Shown: positions 1 through 13,314, numbered from the stretch's first letter. The stretch is 64,000 nucleotides of DNA from Siphonodentalium dalli (GCA_032622095.1 CP136061.1:258262077-258326076), one strand, 5' to 3'. Translations and numbers: made by a program. Notes: a model not told the origin generated them from the letters alone.

Positions 1-2587
1 CATTCGGATTGAGGAAACGTGAAGCACTTGTTCACTGACAATAAATTCGGTTTGTATTGGTATTGATCAATACCAAATCTGATTCCCTTGGTTTTGATCA
101 AAACCAAATCTGAATCCCTTGGTTTTGAGAACATGTTCAATACCATATATTGGTTTTGACCGATAGTCTTCAAGAGTTATCGTTACTGTTTCCGTGGAGC
201 ACACGGCCAAATTGGAGGTCGCCATTTTATTTCGAAGCGACTGAAACACATTCTAGTGTTAAAATCACAGCAAATAACTTAGACTGGTTCAATGTGTGAT
301 TACAGATATGTTTCCTGATGGCCGGACAATCTTATCTTCGGGAATCTTGACATGTATGTATCTACAAACTTTTAATTATAGGATGCTTTCGGTTTCGACT
401 TCAACTTTACACGAAATCTTCACACATATTTTGTATCAGCACAAAAGCTCATATATGGGCACCAACACGATAGAGAAGTGACAGAACATTTCAAACTCAA
501 CAAATAAGATTATGCCTTTGTCAATGGATAAGAGATAACAAATTTTCATCAAAAAGACTTCCAGTAAATTTGATAAAAATTAGTCATGCTGTTTCAAATT
601 GGTCATGTTCACAGTAATTTATCAGGTTTAGAACTTTAGGTCATGTTTATGGAATGGCATGTACTTTTACATTTATTCATAATTTGCGCTTAATCTTAAA
701 TCACTTAAAGTTACGCGTAAATGCAAATTATTTTGCTCAAATGCAAATCATTTACGCTTAAGCACGAAAATATCATAATTTTCATATTTATGCTTAAGTG
801 CAAATAAGAAGTAAATATTAAAACCATGTCCCATATTGTATGGGAGTTCAAATTCACATATAATAGCCAATTAGTCTAAAGTGTAATGCATTAAGACATT
901 ACACATGAGCGTAATTCAGATTTCCATTATGTTTTTCAAAGCATCATCTATTAAACTTAATTGTAAGCGTAAAGCCATTACGCTTAAGCATAATGTCGTT
1001 ATGCTTAAGCGTAATGTCAATACGCTTAAGCGTAATTCATATTCCATATGTGAAAACTCCCCTGAAGCTGAAATGGATGCAGCCAATTCCTGATGCTAGT
1101 AACTTTTGACAAATATCGAGCTTAGATTATATCATTATATGTAAGGTAATAAGGCTATAAAAATATGTTATGCTTAAGCGTAATGGCAGTGCGCTTAAGT
1201 GTATTTTTCAATTTTCAGTGCTTTATGACTAATTGGATTCACTCAATATTAAATCTATTTTGAACCCTTAAGCATAAGTAGCTACTAAATATGAATTTGG
1301 CCTCCCATACCAATATGGGTGAACCACAAATCAATCTTTATTTAGACCGATCTGTCTAAATGTGTTGGGCAATCAGTCTAAACAGATTGAATGTTGACAA
1401 TTTGCCAATAGATAAGAGATAAAATTTTCATAAAAAAAAATCTTAAATTTGAAAAAGACATTTGGCAGTTTATTTGATAAAAAGTTGTCATTCCGTTTGA
1501 AAATTATCATGATTCATGGGAATTTATCAGGTCTAGGTGAATAGGTTGTATGGGAGGCCATGCGCAAATTACTTATACTTTAGAATCAAAAAATTAGGGA
1601 TCATATTTATGCTCAAGCGCAAATAAGGTACAAATGTTAAAATCGCATCCCATATTGGTGAACCATCGAATGTTCTTTATTTGACCGATCGGTCTGAAAC
1701 GTCTAGACCAATTGGTCTAAAGTCTTCCTGTCAGTACCTTCTCTGACACCGGTCTAACTAAATTGTAAGAGAAGGAAAGCATTTTCACATTTATTCATTA
1801 TTTGCGCAAAAGTGCAAATTATTTACTCTTAAGCACAAATTATTTACGCTTAAGCGCAAATTATTTACCAATGAGCACAAATCATTATCATTTATTCTTA
1901 AGCACAAAATTGACAAATGGATCACCCAGACCTGTTTGAATTTTATAATATTTCATTAATTAATCATATAATCAAAATGAAGATAATTATGTCACAACAT
2001 AGACATAACAATTTGATGGGCTTACTAGGGCTAAGGGGTTACTTTTTCCACACGCACCCACTGAATAATTATTGTTTTAAATATAAAAACTTTATGCTAA
2101 CAACAGTTGTATGATGTTTTATTTATATGGACATGACTATATGTCGTTCAATAAATGGACCCGATATTTACGACCTATTTTAATCATGCACAAATTACAA
2201 ATCAAAAAAATTATTTGCATGTATTCCTATCTTCGAATTATTGAAAATTATGAAATTAGCACATGCTGCACGACCACTGAGCCTCACTTGTGTCTACTTG
2301 CTGCCCACGGACCCAAACAGGTAAGGTCGTATAGGCAGAAAATTACGACATACATACTGATTACCCGTATAATTTTCCTAAAAAAATAAATTACCTCGAG
2401 GCAGCTTTTAGTTTCCCTCATGATCCTTCGGCAGACATATATTCTCAAAATAGTTGTCTTCACATTGATATAATGACCACTATTCATGTGGTTCTATCAG
2501 TGTCTACTGTTGACACAATGAAGTCATGATAGCAATTTTTTTACCTGTCTTGTTGACTTATAAAATAAATTAAGAATTTCCTCGCGT
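1..2587. other. Gene-free AT-rich region with degenerate short repeats
   Basis: No coding sequence is supported. About 41-170 contains GGTTTTGATCAAAACC-type palindromes like the 10.8-11.5 kb array. From about 660 to 1900 there are scattered palindromic GCTTAAGC units (for example TACGCTTAAGCGTAAT). The blocks 520-860 and 1400-1660 look like diverged copies of each other. Confidence 0.6.
980..1045. repeat. Palindromic GCTTAAGCG tandem cluster
   Basis: Four close copies of (T/A)CGCTTAAGC(G/A)TAATGTC. The same core recurs near 1170-1200 and 1830-1860. Confidence 0.65.
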
Positions 2588-3283
2588 GGGCTTGTTATGT
2601 TACATGAGCACGGACATCTCGGTTAGTGAACCTTCAGACGACCACGATTCAATCGTAAGTGGAAGGATTTTCGTCGTAGGAAGTAACAGGAAGATGGAGT
2701 GCGCATGCTCACGTCTAAATCGTAGAACAAAAAATAATATCAGACAGTGTTTGATTTTAGATACGACATCGTGGCGTATCCTTGGTTACATCCACTTGCG
2801 ACGTAATCGCAGTCGTGTGTATGTAAAAATCGTAGCTGGAAATGGTCGTAGGGTAGTCAATCACATGCTTTAGAACAACGTACGATAGAATAATGCACGT
2901 GACATCGCAATCGTCTGAACAAACTATCCACAATCTCGTCGGGCCCGATCCCTCCACTTACGATGTGTATCGTGGTCGTCTGAAGGTACACTTAGCCGAG
3001 ACAACACAGTATGTGGGGACAAATCAATCATGCTGTTATGTGAGCTGAGACAACTCAGTTAGCTGGGACAACTCGGTAGTCAACGTCAACCGAGTTGTCC
3101 CAACTAGCTAACCGATGTGTCCCAGCTAGCTAACAGAGTTGTCCCAGCGAACTCGGTTTGACGAGTTGACGCGGCTCATGTAACAGCACACCATTATTTT
3201 AGTCAGTCAGCACAGATGACCTAGGCACCCGGCAGACCGGGTTGTCCCGGCTAACCGAGTTGTCCCGCTCATGTAACAAGCCC
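2588..3283. mobile_element. Fold-back/MITE-like element with nested inverted repeats
   Basis: The left end GGGCTTGTTA...CATGAGC...CTCGGTTAG matches the reverse complement of the right end (3246-3283). An internal pair, about 2631-2665 and 2951-2985, carries CTTCAGACGACCACGAT. Many GAGTTGTCCC units fill 3040-3270. There is no coding capacity. Confidence 0.6.
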
Positions 3284-3768
3284 CTAAATACATAGGCCAA
3301 CAGGGCACTCAAAGAATTCTTGGAAAAATGACCACATCATGCTTGATTCTAGTTTGCAATTTGGGAACTACGCATTCATCAATATTTAACACATTTTAAT
3401 ACAATGATTTTTCACAAGCAAATTCTTGATGAATATATAACAATTAAACAGTGATTTATTTACAAACATCAATTTCAATGGAAAACTACATTACTTCCGA
3501 ATGGACACTCGGAACTATCGGATCGTTCAATGAAAATGTTCCGTTGCGCTGGAAGGCGAAGATAAAATTATTGGCGCAATCAATAATCGCATTGAAATCA
3601 CACCAAATTTTATTGTAATTGACCCACTCTACCCGCTGTCAGTTCATAATCTAGCTAATCCACATTACTTCATGATTGGGAAATGTAATTGTTCTTGCAA
3701 AGAATTGAATATTTCTCAATCCAGTCGGCGGTGCATGTTTATTTTACTGCTTTTGCAATGAGTTTGGC

Positions 3769-4058
3769 TTAAAGGTACTCAATCCAATCAGACGCTCCTA
3801 AATTACTATTTCTTTGGCTTCAGGGTTATTAATTGGTTTAAACAGAAAACTCGAGCGGTAATAATTTACCACTCAATTTTTTCTGTTTAAACTCTAGTTT
3901 CTGGTCCAGAAAGAATTTAAATAACTAACTTGAAAAATCTATATCTGATCACGCTGAGCTTTGACAGGTAGGTTCCTTGACACGATTCAAATATATTTTA
4001 ACCCCGAAGCCAAAGAAATAGTAATTTAGGAGCGTCTGATCGGATTGAGTACCTTTAA
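3769..4058. mobile_element. MITE family A, copy 1 (290 bp)
   Basis: Terminal inverted repeats of about 58 bp begin TTAAAGGTACTCAATCC. Both arms include AAATTACTATTTCTTTGGCTTC. Related copies lie at 6736-7217 and, one-ended, near 5440-5580. Confidence 0.8.
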
Positions 4059-4988
4059 AACACCTTAGAATAAGAGAAATAATGTAATTTAACTGCTAAA
4101 CTGGCTGCAGGCAGTTATCGTGTTGTATTTTGTTGCAAATTTTGAAATCATAGATGGCCACTGGCAGCCATGTTTTTTTAGCCGAATGACCCCAAAATGA
4201 CACATTCCTATTTACATGTTATGTTAACATCCATGAATGCACAGAAATTCATATACAGCTGTTTACAGTGAATTCCCCCCTACCCTCGCAAATCTCTGTT
4301 TTAGTGATAAAATGGGGGTTGGGTGTCCAAATATGGTCGAAAAAACTGCCGAAAACAGAAAAACAATTTGGATGTGGGGATGAGTGAGTCCCAACTAGGG
4401 TCGAAAAGTAAAAATCAGCATACGTGCCTGAATTATTTTCCGAGCTCACCCCCTTATCCAGTTAGGATTCTCTCTTAACTAAAATATGGTAATACAGACC
4501 AAATAAGGAATTTACTATGATAGTATTGTGAGTTGTAAGTTGTAGATGCACCAAACACAAATATAAGCAAATGATGCATTATCGTGACTCTGCTTATAAA
4601 CAATTCACTGCTCTTTTTGTTCGACTTGCATTTTCTCTGACACAAAGAGTGTTTTGTGAATAATATCACATTCATATAATAATTATGCTATACTATATAA
4701 TAGTATCTTCTTGAGGAAATTATCATAATTTGATAAATGTTATTTCTAAACTATAACCTAAATGAAGGCCGCCCGCCCCGAAGTCATGAAGAATGTGATT
4801 ACTAACACCCCCATGATGGGTATTTCACCTGTCATCAAACCATGCTACATGTCTGACATGCCTGCAATAATGTTTTCTTTGTTAGAAATCCTATATGTCG
4901 TGGCCAGTACATTGAAAAGATGTATATCCAGAACAATATGTGATATTTTAAGTAAATCTATAGATGTACATGTCATTTCATATACTAG

Positions 4989-5255
4989 TGCATGTCCAAG
5001 CCTTGAAATGGTATGCCTGTCATTTGCAGAATGATGTCCCCCGAGGGTGAGTTTAGTGATGGTACCCCGCACAGTGGGCTAGCATCACCAAATACACCCT
5101 CTGAAGAGCTCATGCTGCTTACACCTCAGCAGCAGGAGGTTCACAGAGGGTGAATTTGGTGATGCTAGCCCACTATGTGGGGTACCATAACTAAATTCGT
5201 TCTCTGGGGACATCATTCTGCAAATGACAGACACACTATTTCAAGGTTTGTTGGT
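4989..5255. repeat. Long imperfect palindrome (about 115-bp arms)
   Basis: The left arm (about 4989-5104) and right arm (about 5138-5255) share CATTTGCAGAATGATGTCCC, GGTACCCC and GGTGATGCTAGCCCAC in opposite orientation, around a short spacer. Similar frames read out of both arms because of the inversion. Confidence 0.8.
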
Positions 5256-5439
5256 ATCATTTTAAAAGACCTGCATGTTATATTTTATAGAGGACTGTCA
5301 GCTAGAAGTCTTGCTGTGGAAGTAAATGGACTGGAAGACATACACTGGACCAAAGTTGGAACTTGGATGTATTCAATTTACAACTGTACATGTAAGTTTT
5401 TATATAAATACGCATCACTTAGAAGATGTTTAATCTGAT

Positions 5440-5580
5440 TTGACGCCCCCTAAATAACTATTTCTTCAGCTTCGGGTTTAAATAATATTTTATTTGAGTT
5501 GTCAGAGGATCCTATCCCTCAAAGCTCTGAGTTATCAAATCTGTTAATTTTATCCACCTCGATGATTTGTCAGCCTACCA
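5440..5580. mobile_element. MITE family A, one-ended fragment
   Basis: Starts GACGCCCCCTAAATAACTATTTCTTC and resembles the left arm of 3769-4058; the opposite terminus is missing. Confidence 0.5.
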
Positions 5581-5729
5581 AACATTCCACTGACTTCTTC
5601 TAGAAATATGCTGCATAATACAGATATACAAGATATTGAGAGGTCTCGCAAGGTCATCGCAAATCAATTTCGGAAGATAACATTATGAAAAGTAATGTTG
5701 GATGACTATTGGCTTTCGGTGTAAATTTC

Positions 5730-5875
5730 CGGGGTAGGGTTCTCTATTCCGAAGGTTCATTATTCCGAAGGTTCGCTATTCCGAAGGTTCATTAATCCGA
5801 AGGTTCCCTATTCCGAAGATTCATTATTCCGAAGGTTCGCTATTCCGAAGGTTTTCTATTCTGGTCGTATTTAAC
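5730..5875 (+). repeat. Minisatellite TATTCCGAAGGTTC (about 8 units)
   Basis: Units of 15-17 bp. The same unit appears inverted at 7540-7620, so the pair brackets about 1.7 kb. Confidence 0.85.
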
Positions 5876-6145
5876 CAGAAATGAATCAAAATTTGCACCC
5901 CACCACAAAAACCACACGAGGAATGAAAAATACGATTACGCTAGTATTCATATATAGTACATTTATACATCCACTTCTAATTCCCAAATTGTCCTAGATA
6001 TCGGTTATTAATAGCAAGAAAAGAGTATCAGTTTATCGTTCATTGTGGAAAGTTAAAAAGACGATGACTGAAATAAACTACATGTAAGAGATATAGTTTT
6101 TCCGAACTGGCAATCTGTATTTGAAAAAAAAAACATCAACATTCA

Positions 6146-6655
6146 AGGCCCACTTAATTTTCGAACCCCAAGATCAAATGTATAAAATATATGCCACTAT
6201 ATATACCATTTGAAATATGAAGCTCTCTAACACTGTATTATCAGCTTATCCGGTGTAATAAACTGTGAGCATGTTGTTTTTGTTGAGTTAACGCAGGGTT
6301 AACGACTTGTTTTTGTGCTTACGGTTCATCTGGTTTTGTTGCGCAAAGTAAAGTGTATTATTTTCAATGGAGGGGGGTAACTCTATATTTTAAAGATAAT
6401 GTTATTCCCCTTCAATTGAAAATACAGTAGGTTGAATTCTGTTGCATTCTGAGAGCCATGACATATACCGGGGAATCTTTATATGATTTAAGATGTTTTC
6501 GATTTCTCTAGGGGCATCTTCTGATACAGACGTTTGGAATGGTGATGAACTATATTAGTGTTTAAATCATATTTTATGGCACAGATTGTGTTTAAAACCT
6601 GATATCAATCACCATAAAAAATAGCCGATGACTCGAAAATTAAGTGGGCCTTACA
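6146..6655. mobile_element. MITE-like element bounded by AAGGCCCACTTAATTTTCGA
   Basis: The left end at 6146 is matched in reverse complement at 6634-6654. The interior has no coding frame. Confidence 0.6.
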
Positions 6656-6735
6656 AATTCAATACAAATTCACAATTGCAGTTAGGTTCAACTCATACCC
6701 GTCTAGTCAACGACATTCTGCTTCGCATCATTCAT

Positions 6736-7217
6736 TAAAGGTTCTCAATCCGAACAGAGGGTCCCCATCTCAACAGATTCCAACAACAACAATCCGATCA
6801 GAGGGTCCTATATTACTATTTCTTTGGCTTTGGGGGTAAAAAATATTTGATTCGAGTCGAGGAACCCATCAAACAATGCTCAGAGTTATTAGATATTGAT
6901 TTTTGAAATTTGTTATTTACTCGAGATGAGTACTAATAATTGCCTTCAACTGCCGTAATCTGCTCGGGATGTGTACACCAACATCTATTCAAGCAGACAA
7001 GGATGGATAACTCTAAAATCAAGTGGTAATAATAACGCAATATTGACTGAGTTCTGGGCCAGAAAGTATTTCCAATAATGAAAAATAATAGATTTCTAAA
7101 ATCGATATCTAACAAATCTGAGCTTTGATGGGTGACTTCCTCGACTCGAATCAAATATTTTTGACCCCCGAAGCCATTGAAATAGTAATTGAGAGGAGTT
7201 TTATCGGATTGAGTACC
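6736..7217. mobile_element. MITE family A, copy 2
   Basis: Left TTAAAGGTTCTCAATCCGA and right TCGGATTGAGTACCTTTAA termini; the interior repeats the CTATTTCTTTGGCTT and GCTTTGATGGGTGACTTCC segments found in copy 1. Confidence 0.7.
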
Positions 7218-7539
7218 TTTAAGAGTTATAGTCCCGCTGTTTTAATCCCGCCTTTAGTTGGCGTATTGTTGCCTGTAAGATTATTGAGATATAACGCCAT
7301 ACGCGATGACATTAAATCGCACGGAAAGAGCAATAATTGTGTGGGCTGCCTGACGTGAATATGTATTGGAAAATAACGTCATACGTATTATATTGTCATT
7401 AAATCTCCAGGAAACCCACGAAAAAACTTAAAAATAACATTTAATGTTTCAATGTTTTAAGTTATTTCCTTCATAAAAAGAGAGTCTTCGTGATAAAGAA
7501 CCCTCTCAATACATGAATATAGAATTAACCTTTGAAAAA

Positions 7540-7622
7540 AAAATCTTCGGAATAGCGAACCTTCGGAGTAGTGAACATTCGGAATAGTGAACCTTCGGAA
7601 TAGCGAACCTTCGGAATAGAGA
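7540..7622 (-). repeat. Inverted copy of the TTCCGAAGG minisatellite (5 units)
   Basis: Reads CCTTCGGAATAGCGAA on the plus strand, opposite to the array at 5730-5875. Confidence 0.85.
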
Positions 7623-7718
7623 CATGTTCCCAATTTCCGTTGTTGTTCATGTTGTAACTGGATGATCCGGGGACAATCAGATCAGATTGTGCACCTTTAA
7701 CAAAAAGCCTTATGTTGT

Positions 7719-7904
7719 ATGTATATAGGAGGTATGGCACAGCAGCAATGTTATATATTTTATGCCTCCGAAACATGGCGAGCATTGCTCTTAGAACATG
7801 CTTGGGACTATACAACACACCAGGCGCCTATTGAGCAATGCTCGCCATGTTTCGGAGGCATAAAATATATAACATTGCTGCTGTGCCATACCTCCTATAT
7901 ACAT
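7719..7904. repeat. Perfect inverted repeat, 72-bp arms, 42-bp loop
   Basis: Arms 7719-7790 and 7833-7904 are exact reverse complements by inspection. A transcript would form a long uninterrupted hairpin. Complete identity implies very recent origin. Confidence 0.92.
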
Positions 7905-7997
7905 ATATATAAGAGACCTTAAAATGTGAATGTAGTGTCCTAAGTGCCACGTCGGAATACAGTGGCCATTCAAGCTTCCTTTGTTGGGGTTGTTTTG

Positions 7998-8078
7998 GTG
8001 GCCGTGTGGTATTGGCGTTGGACTTTGAGTCGCAAGGCGCGCTCGCCATCGGGCCGGGGTTCGTATCCCACCCAATCT
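7998..8078 (+). mobile_element. tRNA-derived SINE head
   Basis: A box-like TGGCCGTGTGGTATTGGCG and B box GGTTCGTATCCC lie about 50 bp apart in tRNA order, followed by CACCC. This is the 5' part of a Pol III-transcribed SINE. Confidence 0.6.
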
Positions 8079-8395
8079 CAAAAAATTTGCATTGTCTCAA
8101 AAATCAAATTTGCTTATGTTGTATTGTTTGTTGAATTTAGGTATAAACTCCCTACCTATGGAAAAGAGTCCAAACAAATAATGTCTAGTAGATTGTGTAC
8201 TTCTAAGTGTCATGGTATGGAATAAGACTAAATAAAATAATACCTGTGAAGGGTAACTGGAGATTAAAAAACAGGGGCAATTGGGGGGGGGGGGGGTGAA
8301 TAATCACTGCATTTTGCACTTTAATTCACAGAATACTGATGACACTATATAAACCATAGCCATGATAGCCTTATAAATGGCCTAGTAAATATCCA

Positions 8396-8519
8396 ACAAC
8401 CTGATGTGCTTTTAAAGACAAATTAAAGTGATGTGAAACAATCCAGTGAGGTGTTCCCGGACCTGCTGATGGAATAATAAACAATCATGCCAAAATAATT
8501 TATCCAAATAGTCAGAAAA
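8396..8519 (+). mobile_element. Solo arm of the 8920-9182 fold-back family
   Basis: Nearly identical to the left arm at 8924-9041 (ACCTGATGTGCTTTTAAAG to CCAAATAGTC), but without the inverted partner. Confidence 0.75.
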
Positions 8520-8919
8520 CAACAATTAAAGTCAGTGACTAGTATAATAGTAGTGGGACAATCATTTCAGTAATGTGTATACTCAATAAGGTGCCCTGAA
8601 TAAAGTAGTAAATGTTTACATTTGTGCGTGGTTCAACCGTTGTATTCTCTGAAATGCTACAATGGATATGGTTGGAATTTTAGTTCTTAATCTCAGGTTT
8701 TTGCTACATAATTCCAGTGGGGATAGTGTTTGGATACTAACTGATTGTTTATATGCACCCATATATACCTGTTTAAAAAAGGGGATGTATTATGCTGCAT
8801 GTCTGTCTGTTAGTTCGCTTTTGGATTCCAGATGTCAGATGATAACTTTAGATAGTCTCAACTGAGTTGAATGAAATTTGAAATGTGTGTGTTTTAATAT
8901 ACAAAATACAGGTCAATAA

Positions 8920-9182
8920 CCAATAACCTGATGTGCTTTTAAAGACAAATTAAAGTGATGTGAAACAATCCAGTGAGGTGTTCCCGGACCTGCTGATGGA
9001 ATAATAAACAATCATGCCAAAATAATTTATCCAAATAGTCGGAAGAAAAAAATTGTTTTCTGACTATTTGGATAAATTATTTTGGCATGATTGTTTATTA
9101 TTCCATCGGCAGGTCCGGGAACACCTCACTGGATTGTTTCACATCACTTTAATTTGTCCTTAAAATCACATCAGGTTATTGG
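8920..9182. mobile_element. Fold-back element, about 120-bp arms
   Basis: Left CCAATAACCTGATGT and right ACATCAGGTTATTGG ends; the arms match almost fully around a short A-rich loop near 9045-9055. Confidence 0.85.
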
Positions 9183-10717
9183 TGGGGATAGTGTTTTGGT
9201 TTAGCACGTCAATTTCACCAGAGTTAAAGGCCTTTTGTTGGAATTGCCATGGGCATATTTTGCTGTGTCCTAACAATGCTTTTAATATTCAATGAACTAA
9301 GTCTGCAATATATGTCTTTAAATCTGACTTTTCCTAAACATAGTATTTTATGCATTTCTTTTCAGAGTATGTTCGTTCACTGGCATTGGAAACTTTAGTA
9401 CCAGAATGTGCACAGCATACAGAGGAGGCATGTGTGTTAGCTGTGCAGATACAATATGTTATTCGTCAACTTTTCATTCATAAATATTGCACCACAATAT
9501 ACAAGTGTGGTGCAGCCTGTGGGAAGTTAGTAACATGCTATGCTGTCAAGTGCTGCTATATTCATCAGATGCGAATATAAAGGAGTTTGCTGATCTTTAA
9601 ATTTCTACTGCATGACAGGTGTAAAACAGATGAGCTATCATTCTTCGGAATGTTCAATATAAGAAGGGTGTGATGAACTATATATTAAGTGTTAATTCAT
9701 TGCAATTGTTGCAATGGTGAGGTGTGCACATGCATCAGGAATATACACTGTTGTGGAAGAATGGCTAGGATGACAATTATTCCTGCTGGATATGTTTGAA
9801 TTAAAGTTTAATTTTCAAAATCTCACTGTGTCTTCATTGATGTTTATCTTAAAACTTCATTCAACATTGATGCAACCAATTATGTCATTTGGACAATTTA
9901 CTTCATCTTCGACTATTAATTTGGTTGCTTATGATATGATTCATGAATGGGGTGGCCCTCACATGTGCAAGCAAATTGCATGCCTCAATTTAAGGCTACT
10001 GACAGCACTTAAATGGTAGAATAGTCCTCAGAGGTTTGTGATTTCAGGAAATTTTACATGTAATTTGCCACATCTTGCAGCATCTTGTGGAATTTAGTTA
10101 TATGCCAGCATGCACACTTGAAAAATTAATCACAAAATTATGTGAGAAACACGTGACTGTTTGCGTACCAACTGTTTCTATCATAATAATTTCAGGACTG
10201 TGTAAACAGTAAATAAGTGATAACCGTAAACAAAAACATTACATGGTCACCGTTTATTTTTTCTGTTTACTTGGCAACCAACATTATTATGGTAGAAACC
10301 ATAAAAAATAATGGGTTTTCGTATAATTTATGATTTGACCAATTGGCAAAAAGAACCCATATACATGTACATGTATGTTTGTGGGAGGGTATGAAAGGCA
10401 TAATATAGAAATTTGATAGCCTGTAGCATGCAAGTGATCAGCTGAATTTTTGTACTGGAAATGGAATCTGGTGGCATCTGTTTCAGACTGTCTAAAGCCT
10501 TTTTTATAATTAGCCCTTTAATATATCAATGGATTGGTAATTATAATAAAAATCAATTTATGACTTGGGTCATAAATTAATTTTCATTATAATTTTACAT
10601 GCGAACTTGGAAAACCAAATTCATTCATGTGTTGCATATATTTTGTTGAGTATGGATATGGTACAATACATGGGCATTTAGTGTACAGTACCCTTAAAGG
10701 TTGCATAAGTATGTTGT
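9183..10717. other. Gene-free region
   Basis: No supported gene. An imperfect hairpin lies near 10164-10298 (GTTTCTATCATAATAAT and its complement) and a short near-perfect palindrome at about 10541-10592. Confidence 0.5.
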
Positions 10718-10769
10718 ATGGCACATTTATCAATAAATTGTGCAAAAAAGGAACTTTTTGGTCGAAACC

Positions 10770-11510
10770 AAAATTGTTTTTTATCAAAACCAAAATTGGT
10801 TTCATATATAAAACCAGTTTGGGTTTTGATCAAAACCAGTTGGCGCTTGGTATTTGGTTTTGATCAAAACCTAATTTGGTTACATATATGGGACAAAAGT
10901 TCAATACCAATTTGGGTTTTGAATGAAACCAATTGCTCAATACCATTTGGTTTTGATCAAAACCAAAATTGGTTTCATATATTGATCAAGTGCTCAATAC
11001 CATTTGGTTTTGATCAAAACCAAAATTGGTTTCATATATTGATCAAGTGCTCAATACCATTTGGCTTTGATCAAAACCAAAATTGGTTTCATATATTGAT
11101 CAAGTGCTCAATACCATTTGGTTTTGATCAAAACCAAAATTGTTTTCATATATTGATCAAGTCCTCAATACCATTTGGTTTTGATCAAAACCGAAATTGG
11201 TTTCATATATTGATCAAGTGCTCAATACCATTTGGTTTTGATCAAAACCAAAATTGGTTTCATATATTGATCAAGTGCTCAATACCATTTGGTTTTGATC
11301 AAAACCAAAATTGGTTTCATATATTGATCAAGTGCTCAATACCCTTTGGTTTTGATCAAAACCAAAATTGGTTTCATATATTGATCAAGTGCTCAATACC
11401 ATTTGGTTTTGATCAAAACCACATGGTACTGTGTATATGGTATTGATCAAAACCTAATTTGGTTACATATATGGGACAAAGTTCAAAACCAAATTTGGTT
11501 TTTTAAAAAA
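10770..11510 (+). repeat. 57-bp minisatellite built on GGTTTTGATCAAAACC
   Basis: Units start at 10934, 10991, 11048, 11105, 11162, 11219, 11276, 11333 and 11390, each 57 bp, with degenerate units on both sides. Because 57 is a multiple of three, a 242-codon frame stays open with a 19-residue repeat; I treat that as a by-product. Confidence 0.93.
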
Positions 11511-11639
11511 CCAAAATGTTTAAGAGTGTTGTTCAAAGACATGCCTTCAATGCTATACGAATGGATTCGACTAAAACACGTGGTACCGGTAGCTACAATA
11601 TGCATCCATTGTAGGTGGTTAACCCATTGACCCAGTATT

Positions 11640-13300
11640 GCGTTGACTGGCAAACATCATTAGTTGAAGGCGTACGTTTCAGTCATGTACATTATGAACA
11701 AATGCAATGTACAATATGTAGGCTACCATAATGTGAAGTAAGTATTAATAATTAATAGTTGATAATTACTATATATACCGGTATAGCCAATTTGAAGTTG
11801 TGTATGTTTATATACCTCTGTACATGCACATGAATGCATATATTCTGTTTTGTCCTTTTGACATATTATAATACATTATTTGTGGTTATCTATATAGTAT
11901 ATACAAAAATACAACAAGTAATGTGGAAAGATAATAATACTGACTGATATCATGATTCCAGTAAATACAAAGAGGTATACAGTACACGTATGTGTAGGCC
12001 TATATGCATGTAGTAAGGCCAAGGGGTAAGGTGGCACATGGCATTTTTCTATATTAAAGCAGGGTTCTAAGTCTGACATAATGCTTTGAGTGGTATTCCA
12101 ATACAGTGACACATGCCATATATAAACTTTTATGACACATCATGGGATGTATGTGCTGGTTAATCCGCATATCTAAGGGTATTTAAAGTGACCTACAATG
12201 CCCTACATGCATGCCATCATGAGACATTTTACCTATACATTGTAATCTAAACACCAGTAAATACAAACAAATTTGGTGCGTCAAATAATTTGTACATACA
12301 TTAGTTATACTACGTATGTGTCAATTCATTCATACATTCACAGTTAAAGTGGCACATTTCATATCATGGGTATTTTTTCTATAATAGAGCACCATCCAGT
12401 TTAAGTCTGGTATACATGGTGTGTTGTGTAATAGTCGAGTAAAACAAAAGATTTTGTGACCCATCATGAGATTTGTAATTATGTATATGTAGATTCATTA
12501 GTACTACGTACATGTATATATACAAAGGTAATAAGCAGTGTATGCCATTCATCACGATTCATGAGTGTATAGTGGTAGGCCAATATGGAAAATTCTAGAT
12601 ATCTAGTGCACGTATAAATAAAGAACCTATATATAAATTATAATAGAGCATTGAATATCATAGTTATGTATAAGTTCAAGGTAGTCAGATAAAGGATCAT
12701 CTTTTTCAAAAGTAATCGAATAATTTCATATTATAAAGAGAGCAAAAAAAATAAATTATTTTTTATTTTTTTTAAATATTATTTTAAAAAAATAAATAAA
12801 AAAAAATAAAATAATAATGATTATATATGTGCAAAGTGTTAAGGACCTGACTACCAAATCGACCATAGCAATAGACCTCGCAACCACAGCAGAACCACGA
12901 ACGAGCAACCCCTCAGGACCCAGTCGGAAACATGGCCCGCCGCCACTCATCGGGAAGCTCTCAGCGAGAGCTTTCAGATGAATGGCAACAAGCGATACCC
13001 CCAACCAAATCACGAGAATAATTTAATAACGCGCCGTCTTAGGAAGCTTATGGCATGATTCGCTTTGTACAATTCTGATCATACATATGTGTAAATTCAT
13101 TTGTGCATCAGGAATTAAAGTGACAAATTATATTTGGGAGACTTTTTCTATTTTAACGTATATGATATTTAAAGGAAAACTATCTTATTTGAGGGGCGTG
13201 ACATACTTGTAGCATGTGAAAAGTGTTAAAGCGACATCGAGGGACCGGTCGAGCATTATTTAAGGGCATATGATATTTACGGAACTCGCACAATCGTAGC
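11640..13300. other. Gene-free AT-rich region
   Basis: No supported gene. A/T homopolymer stretches lie near 12750-12810. A G+C-richer stretch near 12840-13010 holds an 85-codon minus frame with no recognisable feature. Confidence 0.5.
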
Positions 13301-13314
13301 GCATGTATTGTATT

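Noticed and set aside
4762-5438. Similar short frames on both strands (GHHSANDRHTISR)
   Set aside because: The similarity is explained by the long palindrome at 4989-5255; no domain is recognised. It could be a transposase relic but I cannot support that.
10718-11446. 242-codon open frame with 19-residue repeats
   Set aside because: It coincides exactly with a 57-bp minisatellite; the open frame follows from a repeat length divisible by three and a unit without stops.
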